Origin: Nematopogon swammerdamellus
Lineage: Eukaryota; Arthropoda; Insecta; Lepidoptera; Adelidae
Length of the DNA: 64,000 bases
Assembly: GCA_946902875.1 (NCBI GenBank)
Contig: OX336343.1
Span: 8,297,754-8,361,753, forward strand
Direction of reading: 5' to 3'
The notes below the pieces were generated by a model. The model saw nothing but the letters and a program-made list of their open reading frames with translations, ran no database searches and was not told where the DNA came from. This document shows, piece after piece, positions 1-10,900 of the stretch. Made by a program: the position numbers and the translations under genes. Numbering within the stretch: position 1 is the first letter of the stretch; each line of letters starts with the position of its first letter.

Positions 1-1769
1 TTTAGTGTGTATTTGTTTCCGAAGGGTTCCTACGCCATTGTGGGTAAACTAACAGCAGTTCTCAATTTAAAACTTGTCGCTCTCCCCAGATTAACATTCG
101 CATCGTGCGCATCACGGATGCCCTTTACCCGTCGACACGGCTACTGCGCAGACGTGCCGCCCGCCAACCTATCACGGTCGCCAACGCCACTCAGCACTGA
201 ACCACCTAAACTCGCGTTACTTCCCAACGATAATCCAATATTGTTCTTTTAGGGTGCCATCTTCTGTTGGATGCTGGATGTTAAGATCACGCAGTCCGGC
301 CCTTAAACAGTATTTTGACAGATTTGTCAGTATTTGAAAAAGATTCCGGTCCCCTTTCCCGTATCAAGCTGGCTCCGCACGTCGTGTAATACTAATTAAG
401 GAAAACATATTTATTTTCATCTCGCTCTAATTAAGCAAATGAAAGAAGATCAAACTAAAATGTTTCCCTTACGTGTAGTGCCGACATTAGTTTAGGTGTT
501 GGATGGGAGATGGATTCATCTGTCGTATAGTATAGGGCTTCAACTGCGTTGTGCGCGCCTTTTTGAAACTATCACAAAAAGTGAAGAACAAATTAATTAC
601 AGAAGTAAAGTGGGGGTGCTCAGTATTTCTGTCTGCTCAAAGACTTGAATCGGATTTGATTCTAGCGAGTTTCGATGTGGACTTTTACCTAGTTCCAATA
701 TTCTTGATATTATATTTTCATCAATATGTATGAGTGAGTCATTGTTACTGTTTATTAGAACGCTCCCTCAACTTTGTGTATTTCTAGGTGTTTGTGCGTG
801 CATTGTATAGTTTAAAAGAAATATTTCACTGCCAGGATCAATGCTCCGTAATTCTGACTGAAATTTAGTCGTATTTTTATAATATTTTTTTAACTAATTA
901 TGGACAGAATAAGGTTTTTTTTTTCATAAATTGTAACGGTGCACAAATGTGCATAACTAAATATTCCACGAAACAGGTATTCAAGGTTAGATTCCACATC
1001 CATAAAATATTAAGCGATTTATAACAAATGTCTGTAAAAATACTTTTATTTAAAATTAGATTACTTAATTATTTTGTTTGTGTTTCACTAAACCATTTAG
1101 GTAAGAAACCAGTTAGGCACTAAGATAATTATGTAGGTACTAAGTACGTGCAGTAGAATCGACCGTGGAATTGGAACCTTGCCAAGAAAGAATATTAGAT
1201 ATAATTTGTAATATCGAAATGTTCAAGTTGCATAAGAATTTTGTAAAAAATTAAATAACTTTAATTTAATGTAAATAATTATTTTTTCTACCGAAATTTT
1301 AGATAATAATTGTGTTATGCAACATGTGTGTGAATTCTAAATAAATTATAATAAAATAATGTTGTGTTTATTTATTACAACTTCATTATTAACAACTTTA
1401 AAAGAAAATGTCACAAATTAAGAAACTAAGTACGTCCTAAGCGTAAAGCATTTCAGAAAGATGGTATTTCAGTGTTAGCCCAACTAATTGGTGCACCCGA
1501 CTTTCTTACTTGCACTAGGTACTGAGAAACTTGTATACTAACTTCAGGGCGGCGAAGTTATCTGGTGCATGGTATAACATTTTAACAGGTTACATGCACA
1601 TTAGCGATCAGTCATTCATTACTTAAATACATGGACATAATTGTTGCTATTATGCGAATTAATTAGGAAAAAAGAAGAGGATAATTCCTTAATGAACCAC
1701 TAGTTATAATTTAGTCACAATTTCAGTCTGGTCCAAGTCTGACGTAAAATTCTCTAAATAGTTTTCAAA
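1..1769. other. region upstream of yellow, no gene recognised
   Basis: AT-rich except for a more GC-balanced first 250 bases. Short ORFs here resemble nothing known to me. Several AATAAA-type signals around 1340-1360 could mark the 3' end of a preceding + strand transcript, but no coding exon supports that. The yellow promoter must lie in the last few hundred bases; no clear TATA/initiator pair was identified. Confidence 0.4.
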
Positions 1770-1968
1770 ATGCATTTCCAAAGTTTGGTCCTGGCTTATT
1801 TGTACTTTATGCCCGTTTTTTCCGGAGGTTTACGTTTAGTGCGTGAGTGGAACGAGATGGAAATCGTGTTCCCCGATCAGTACGCGTTGGAAGAAGCTGT
1901 CAAATTGGGATATTATGCGCCTGGAACTCCTCACCCGCCAATTGACTTGGACGTCCATTACGGAAACG
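1770..1968 (+). CDS. yellow-family exon 1
   Basis: Encodes the signal peptide and the first mature segment (REWNEMEIVFPD). It ends in phase 1 before a consensus GTGAGT donor. Confidence 0.9.
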
Positions 1969-4900
1969 GTGAGTTCTTTGACGAAATATGTCGTGTTTTG
2001 TCTACATTTTGCGACATCTTGTTATTTGATTTTGACATTTTTACAATCAGGGTTTTGGTTATTGAATTCACATTATGTGCACGATCGTTCCGCACTCTCA
2101 TAACATCACTCTACTTACTATTAACAACTCTGAAAAAAAGTTTTAAAAAACATAAAACCGACTTCCTAAAAAAAGTAAAACTAAAAAACTATTTAAAATA
2201 AAAATATAAAAACCGCCTTCAAAAATATATGAAATAAAAACCTAAAAAAAAAAACGAACCCTAGAGTTGAAGGCGGTGCTAAAAAGGCTACACAAATCAC
2301 AAAGGATATTATCATCCGCTCATGTTTTCTTTCATGCATCATTTTGCTTGCTTTAGCACCGCCTTCAACTCTAGGGTTCGTTTTTTTTTTTAGGTTTTTA
2401 TTTCATATATTTTTGAAGGCGGTTTTTATATTTTTATTTTAAATAGTTTTTTAGTTTTACTTTTTTTAGGAAGTCGGTTTTATGTTTTTTAAAACTTTTT
2501 TTTTATTTCACAGTTTTTTTTAGTAATTTTTTGCTATTAATGTACTCGGCGGAATCGCTCGGCCTTCGGCCTCGCGATTCCGCCTCGCTTTCCAATCCGA
2601 TCTTGACCCAATTAAAATAGGACCACGTCAGCTTCGATAGCTCAGTGGTGCAGACAGTCAACTGTCGCTATTGAATTTTAAGCAACGCTGGGTGCGGTCA
2701 GTGCTTAGATGGGTGACCGCTGACCGTTGGAGGCTGACCAAGGTTCGGATTCCTCGTAAAACTGTAAGTCCCTTCCCTCGTAATTTTACTTGGTGGTAGG
2801 GTTTAACCTTCCCGGGTTGGTACCACCGCACTGAATTAAACGTCGGTCGAAACGGCTATGTAAATAGTTTGTGTTTTCCGACCAGTTCAGTGTAGTCAGC
2901 ACGATCAAAGGGGGAAGCACTGACATGGCACTGGTGTTATGGGCTGACATCACGGACGTTGTAGGTGATGTTGCAGAACTTAGTAGAATGGACAGACATA
3001 AACGTGTTACGGAAGCCTACTTTTATTATAAAATAACCGTCGGAGGACCTTGGTTGAAAATTGTAAAATTTAGTAGAACGGATAGACATGCATATGTTAC
3101 GGAACCCTACATTCATTTTGCAGAACTTAGTAGAATGGACAGACATAAACGTGTTACGGAACCCTACTTAACAGTTGCACTCCGGGAGTGCCGGCAGATC
3201 CCGTGCCACTCTAACTTAACCCTTAACGCAATGACTTAAGGTTTCATTTTAAAAATGACGCTGACGCGATGTCGCGAGTTATACATTTTTACCCACCTAA
3301 AAAAGTGCCAAGAGCCGCTAAAGAAGTTTTCACTTCAAAAACCTCAGGGTTATCCCCTTTCAAATAAAAAAAAAAAGAATTTTCAAAATCGGCCCACAAT
3401 TGACGGAGTAATCGCGTAACAAACATCCAAAAAAAGAAAACATACCGTCGAATTGAGAATCTTTTAGGTCTAAAGTAAATTTCTCGTGAAGACAAATGCA
3501 ACGAGCCCAAACACGATGGGTTTATCATGTGTAGTTTAGGAGTTCCTATGGCCACCTTCTGTCTCCATCATCAAACCAGCTCGATGGTACTCGGTACAGT
3601 AGGTACTGGCCAGGTACCATAATAAATTAAACGCCGGTCGGAAAAGATAAAAAAATTTCAAATTTAGAATATTCATGAAACAAGGGTCCGAATATGTATC
3701 ACTAGTATATCGATTCATGTATTTCAACAGGACAGAGAAAATTTCAAAATATTAGGTATTTAATACTTTTTAGTTTTTTTTTTTTTGTTTTTTGGAAATC
3801 GGTTTAATATTTTTTAAAACAGTTTTTATTTCATTCTTTTTAGTAATATTACATAAAAAAGAATAATCGAAATCGAATAATCGAAATCGATTGAAGTGGT
3901 ACAGAATTATTCGCCATATGTGTCAGACTGCAAATTGCTGAATAAGTCCACATCACAAATGTTTTGCTGAAGGTAACCACACACCATACTAATTTATCAA
4001 ACTGAAAATTGCCGAAAACGACCACATCACAAGTTTTGCTGAAGGTAACCACACACCATAGTATTATGCTGATTTTTCGAAAACCACTGAACCAATTTCG
4101 ATAAAATTGAAATGGGACCACCTCGGAAGTATGACCTAACTAACAAAAAAAGAATTTTCTAAATCGGCCCTCAATTGACGGAGAAATCGTGTTACAAACA
4201 TACAAAAAAATAAAAATAAAAAAAATAAAAAAAAAAATAAAAAAAAAAAAAAAACATACAGACGAATTGAGAACCTCCTCCTTTTTTGGAAGTCGGTTAA
4301 AAATAAAAAATGTGCGGTGTCGTGGGACATGGACAAACCCCTATAATTTTTTTCGAATACAATAAGTTATATTGATCAGTATAACAAATTTGATATTTAG
4401 TATAACAAAGTTCTACAACTTGATGGACAAACCCAAGCTACTTACGTTCTGTATATAAATCCAATTATTAATATAATTTAGACCTGGATAGCGTCATCTA
4501 TGCGATATTCCCTTCAACTTATTCATTGACAACCCCGTTCGACTTAAAAATACTCTCATATTACCAACTAGCTGAGCCCGCGGCTCCGCTCGCGTGAAAT
4601 TCGTATTCCAAAGAAGAATGTAAGTAACTAAGGGCGAGGCCGAAGGCCGAGCTGCGTTCAGGTTATCGATAAACCTTCTTAAAGAAAGTAACTAACTAAG
4701 GGCGAGGCCGAAGGCCGAGCTGCTTTCAGGTAAACGATAAACCTTTCTCAAATAAAGGAAGTAAGTAAGGGCGAGGCCGAAGGCCGAGCTGCGTTCAGGA
4801 AGACGATAAACCTTCTGGAAGAAAGGAAGGAACTAAGTGCGAGGCCGAAGGCCGAGCTGCGTTCACGTAAACCAAAAACCCTCTTCCGCCTTCGAACCTC

Positions 4901-7900
4901 GCCCTTAAAGACTTCCTTTCTTCGATAGAATACGATATCGTTTACTCAATCCATTTATTTCATAAAAATAAAAATTTAGAATATTCATGAAACAAGGGTC
5001 CGAATATGTATCACTAGTATATCGATTCATGTATTTCAACAGGACAGAGAAAATTTCAAAATATTAGGTATTTAATACTTTTTAGTTTTTTTTTTTTTGT
5101 TTTTTGGAAATCGGTTTAATATTTTTTAAAACAGTTTTTATTTCATTCTTTTTAGTAATATTACATAAAAAAGAATAATCGAAATCGAATAATCGAAATC
5201 GATTGAAGTGGTACAGAATTATTCGCCATATGTGTCAGACTGCAAATTGCTGAATAAGTCCACATCACAAATGTTTTGCTGAAGGTAACCACACACCATA
5301 CTAATTTATCAAACTGAAAATTGCCGAAAACGACCACATCACAAGTTTTGCTGAAGGTAACCACACACCATAGTATTATGCTGATTTTTCGAAAACCACT
5401 GAACCAATTTCGATAAAATTGAAATGGGACCACCTCGGAAGTATGACCTAACTAACAAAAAAAGAATTTTCTAAATCGGCCCTCAATTGACGGAGAAATC
5501 GTGTTACAAACATACAAAAAAAAAAAAATAAAAAAAATAAAAAAAAAAATAAAAAAAAAAAAAACATACAGACGAATTGAGAACCTCCTCCTTTTTTGGA
5601 AGTCGGTTAAAAAAGTAATATTAATAACTAAAGAATTAAACCTACCTAACAAACATTAAAATAACTACCAAAACGGGCATTTTCAAATGTTCTTAGAGCA
5701 CTTGCGGCATTACCCCGCTGGATGGCAAGGCTTACCCTTTGAATGAAGTACATAAGCCCTTGATGGCGGGACACCAGTTGCGTCAACCAGCAGAGGCTCA
5801 AGCCTCTTTTGGCTTCACTGCTCCACGGACCGAGGGTTTCAACCGCAAACGCAACAAATTCGAAATCTTGAATTATATTTCTATATTTGCTGCGTTTGAG
5901 GCTCTCCGCCCCAGCCTCGGCCGCGCCAGCCGCTCTTGAAGATGTCCTAACGTGACTTGGAGCCAATGTGAGAACAAAAGTGGCGTCCCACATCAAAGAA
6001 CTACCCTTAGTCCATGGCACTAAGGTGATAGCATCGGGCCTCTTGCCATCCAGCCGGGAATAACCGCGAGGTTCTAGGATGCACGGTATATTTGCCGTTA
6101 GAAGCGTGGACTTTATAATAAAATTTAAATTAAATTAACTCAATCTTAATATTAATTAACTTTATTCGAGATGGTTTAGCTTCTTCCTGAACGCAGCTCG
6201 GCCTTCGGCCTCGCCCTTAGTTACTTGCTTTCTTCGAGATGGTTTATCATTTGTCAGAACGAAGCTCGGCCTTCGGCCTCGCCTTAGTTACTTACTTTCT
6301 TCAAAAATGTTTACCTTCTTCCTGTACGCAGCTCGGCCTACGGCCTCGCCCTTAGTTACTTGCTTTCTTCGAGATGGTTTATGGTCTTCCCGAATAGAGC
6401 ACGGCCTTCGGCCTCGCCCTTAGTTAATTACTTTCTTCAAGATGGTTTAGCTTCTTCCTGAACGCAGCTCGGCCTTCGGCATCGCCCTTAGTTACTTGCT
6501 TTCTTCGAGATGGTTTTTCAATTATCAGAACGTAGCTCGGCCTTCGGCCTCACCTTAGTTACTTACTTTCTTTAAGATGGTTTAGCTTCTTCCTGAACGC
6601 AGCTCGGCCTTCGGCCTCGCCCTTAGTTACTTGCTTTCTTCGAGATGGTTTTTCAATTATCAGAACGTAGCTCGGCCTTCGGCCTCGCCTTAGTTACTTA
6701 CTTTCTTCAAGATGGTTTAGCTTCTTCCTGAACGCAGCTCGGCCTGCGGCCTCGCCTATAGTTACTTACTTTCTTCGAGAAGGTTTATGGTCTTCCAGAA
6801 TAGAGCTCGGCCTTCGGCCTCGCCCTTAGTTACTTACTTTCTTCAAGAATGTTTTTCTTCTTCCTGAACTCAGCTCCGCCTTCCGCCTCGCCCTTAGTTA
6901 CTTTCATCGAGAAAGAATATCGTTTACGTGAGCGCAGATCCGCCTTCGGGCCCGCCTTTAGTTACTTACTTTCTTTTTTTGAAATATGAATTTCACGCGA
7001 GCGAAGCCGCGGGCAACAGATATATAAATTTTATTGCACCAATGACAGCGACATAACTTCGACTTTCAATTATTATTTTTATTTATCAAACAATTTGTCA
7101 CCGGCCAGCTCACGTCGAGATGACAGTTCTCCGTTGTCAACATGACATTTAAAATTGTTTTTTACCTTTACTTTTTATTACGTGATTTTTATTATATTTT
7201 TTAATTATTATGTTCATCCGGGATATACACTGTCACTATAAAAAGTTTCGTCAAATTCCGTTCAGTGGTTTTTGCGAGATGCGCGTACAAATAGAAATTT
7301 TTGCATTTACGATTTTATGATATGTATAGAAAGAATAGATATGTATGGACTATTATGTTCAAGTTATAAAAAAGAAGAACTGTCATTTTCGTTGTATCTA
7401 CTTATTTAATTTCGAATGAATATTTTATTCAAATTGTATTTACTGCCTGTTCTCAAGATATAATTATGTACTTTGGACTACGTGATTTTAAACGCGCAAT
7501 AATGTTTATAATTGTAATTTTTTTTTATTTTTGTAAATTTTTTTTACGTATTATGTTAACTCGGCATATACACTGCCACTATACAAAGTTTCGTCTAATT
7601 CCGTTCGGTGGTTTTTGCGTGATGCGCGTACAGACAAACAAACAAACAAACAAACAAACAAAAATTTTAAAAACTGTTCTAACATGTTCAGTATCTCATT
7701 TTAAGCCACCCTGGTTAGTTTTTTTCCGAATACATTCAATGTACAGACTTTCTTACCTCTACGATTTTATTATATGTATAGATGAGGAGCGTTGCAAATT
7801 CAGTTCGTACTTTCGTGAAGTAGGTATCACTTTTTCCTAGTTAGGTCCCCATCTCAAACGTTAGTTCGCTTGAGCTTCGCTTCAAAAATATAGATATATC

Positions 7901-10900
7901 GTTTGAGTTTTCCGTCCAGTCCAATGTAGTGGAAAAAAAATACAAAGGAGTACTGGCTCGGAACCTAGTTCCGACAAGAATATGTGCAATGGCCTGACAT
8001 CACGCATCTGACACATGATGTCGTTGGCCATGTTAGTTTATGTAAAAAGCGTGAAATGCCTATATGTCAGCCTCGATAGCTCAGTGGCGCAGACAGTCAA
8101 CTGTCGCTATTAAATGTTAAGCAACGCTGGGTGCGGTCAGTTCTTGGATGGGTGACCGCTGACCGTTGGAGGCTGACCGAGGTTCGGATTCCTCGTAAAA
8201 CTGTAGGTCCCTTCCCTCCTAATCTTACTTGGTGGTAGGGTTTAACCCGACCGGGTTGGTACCACCGCACTGAATGAAACGTTGGTTGAAACGGCTATGT
8301 AAATAGTTTGTGTGTAGCCGGCACGATCAAAGGGGGAAGCACTGACATGGCACCTAGTTCGCCCGGTGTTATGGGCTCACATCACGGACGTTGTAGGTGA
8401 TGTAGCCAACCGCGTCAGTTTCCATAAAAAAAAAATATATATATATATAAACAAGATGATAGACCTACAGCCTTACACCAAATGGATTCCAGGTCTGCAG
8501 CCTTCTCGCATCTTCCTGACGATACCACGTTTCGATATAGGCCGGCCCGTGACCCTGGGCACGCTGGACGGCTACGGGCGCATCGTGCCCTACCCGGATT
8601 ACTCGTGGAACGATCACCAGGGCGCCAACTGCGATGGACTGACATCCGTCTTTAGGATAGCGGTAACGAGTACTTCTAAAAATAAAAATTCGTCACATGG
8701 TGATACATCGGTCACTGTTGGACGTGGGCACTGGGCTTCCCTCAAGGCACGCGGTCCTTCGCTCATCTGATCCATCCACTCCCGGCCACCTTTTTAGGTA
8801 GTCTGTCCACATAACCCGCGGGAGGGGGCGTACATGCTATGTTTGCTTGTAGTTGCGGCCTCCAGTCGAGTACCATCTACCTCAGCGGTTATTGGGTTTG
8901 CGACAGATGTGCCCAGCCTAACTCCCTGCTACTTTAGCTCACGTCCCATGTTTAGACGACTTGGAACCAGCTGAAACTCGCTTAGGGCAGATGGCAGTAA
9001 AGGCCAAAATACCAATGCTTTGAACATCGTCATGGAACTTCGTTAAAACTGTCATAAGTTAGCAAGCGTACCACTCAGTTGGGTTTCACCGGCTTTACTC
9101 AGATCTCACGGAGAATCTCCATTTCAAATCTCTCACGGAGATTAATACTACTAAAAATCGGGGTTTCTTTCCATTAGAATACAAAATATCTCACACACAA
9201 TATTCTGTCCTTGAGAAACGATAATATGTTTTTTTTTATGATTGACGATTTTAAGATCGACGGGTTTAGTCGTCTGTGGGTGCTCGACAACGGTGCACTG
9301 GGCGACAACCGGACTTGTCCAGCACAAATCCTGGCCTTCGACCTCAACACTGACCAGCTCGTCTTCAGACATCGAGTTGATCCAGACAACTACGACAACG
9401 CCATTTACGTCAACCTGGTGAATTTTTAGAATATTTATTTAACTAAAGTTTCGATTGAATGTTTAAATATAAAATGTTTGCCACCTCTAGGATGACAACA
9501 AATATTTGCATGTACATGACAAAGATATTAGACTAGAAGTTGCTAGAATACTAGTAATTAACGGTTGGTATCGAACTTTTTTTTTTTATGTAAACCTTTT
9601 ATTTTTTGTAAATAAAATAAATCATTTCAGCTTAGTTAATTAAAGGTGTCGTGGACCAAGTATAATTTTTACTATGCGGTCCCCCGACGCCTTTAATTAA
9701 CTAAACTGACATTATCAAGGCGACGAGTGAAAGTGTAATCAATTTCAAAAGTTATTCCTAATCAGGTGGTGGACACACGAAGCTCCGACTCGCTAAGTGA
9801 TGATACGTTCGTCTACTCTGCGGATGCGAATAACTACGATCTTCTTGTGCTAGACGTGCTTCGGAACCGCTCCTGGAAGGTCTCGCACAGGCTCTTCTAC
9901 CCCTGTCCCTATTGGGGACTCTTCAACATTGAGGGTAAGCGATCGCTTCTGCTTTTCTGAATATTATTTTTGTTGGACATTGATCAGTAAGTGATTCTGG
10001 TTGATTTTGAAATCATTATTGAATCATTGAATTACCTGCTCCGTGGTCAATGTAACCCCATGTAAAAATTTCCTTTCCTCGTCAGGCTACGTAATCCTGT
10101 CTGAATTCATACCACCTTGCTATAAATGGTTTTGATTACTCTCCAGTTTTACCGATACAAGATAAAAACTATTACGTACAGGAATACGTGACTTTATGAA
10201 TCAAAGTGATCACGTTAGATCAAACAAAATCTTGGTTTAAGCCCGTTACATAATAAACTCTTGTGTGGTTTTAGGTGAAAGCTTCGAGCTGATGGACGGA
10301 ATACTGGGACTGGCTCTGTCCCCGGAGAGTGTACCAGGAGAGAGGCTGCTGTATTTCCACGCGCTCGCCTCCGTCACCGAGAATGTTGTCAGCACCGCAA
10401 TATTAAGGAACGAGTCATCAGTGACTGTCTCCGAGACTAACTTTAAGGATTTTCAGGTGAGTTGCGTTTGTTAGGTGAATTCGTTATACTCGCTAGAAGT
10501 TTTCAGTTTAGGCTACAAAATATATCTAAATCACTTGCTTCTTTGCCCTATACTCTAGGGAAAAGAAGCGAGAAGAAGACTTATAGGAAGGTGGTGTTTT
10601 ATATTTTAACTATATAATGAAAATTGTGTGGATTATCTTATAACGTTTTATTCTCAATAAAACACCAAATCCTTCAGATGTTACCAGGCCAGCGCGTGTC
10701 ACAGTCAGCAGCGGAGGCTATGGACCGCAACGGAATTCTGTTCTTCAGCAGCATGGAGCCTCCTGCAGTTTACTGCTGGAACTCCGCCACAGACTTCTCT
10801 CAGAGCAACTTCTACGAGGTGGCGGTGGACCATACTGCACTACAGTTCCCTAGCGGGATAAAGGTTTGTGAACAAAATGTTCTCTTTTCTTTACGGGAGC

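Larger units (their letters stand above)
2133..4307 (+). mobile_element. 2.2 kb palindrome-bearing repeat, copy 1 (yellow intron 1)
   Basis: Almost identical to 52563-54729. It opens with a large fold-back (2133-2283 against 2352-2505) starting with an AAAACCGACTTCC-type motif and closes with GGAAGTCGGTTAAAAA, the inverted form of that motif. Inside are a truncated SINE-A (2629-2975), three copies of a unit beginning GAACTTAGTAGAATGG, and an AT-rich tail with an A-rich tract near 4205-4255. No transposase is visible. The minus-strand ORF at 3849-4121 recurs in all copies and contains an internal duplication, but it resembles no known protein. Probably a non-autonomous element or a nest of several. 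Confidence 0.75.
4568..7782 (-). mobile_element. Helitron copy H1 (non-autonomous), yellow intron 1
   Basis: Reads CTAG at 4568-4571 through to the complement of a 5' TC at 7782, so the element runs on the minus strand. Just inside the 3' end is a GC hairpin (GCGGAGCCGC), the usual Helitron terminator. It sits between A and T with no target duplication. It carries arrays of about 65-bp units around GGCCGAAGGCC (4600-4890, 6180-6960) and a minus-strand RPD/WDAT domain relic. A 645-bp piece of the 2.2 kb repeat is nested at about 4968-5612; copies H2 and H3 are uninterrupted there. No Rep or helicase is present, so it must move in trans. Confidence 0.85.

Noticed and set aside
7..252. 81-codon + strand ORF at the window start
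   Set aside because: No motif, no splice context, and composition does not distinguish it from chance; may be part of an exon cut by the window edge.
6180..6965. CRISPR-like regular repeats
   Set aside because: The units vary in length and sequence, the intervening parts are related to each other and not unique spacers, and they lie inside Helitrons of a eukaryotic genome.
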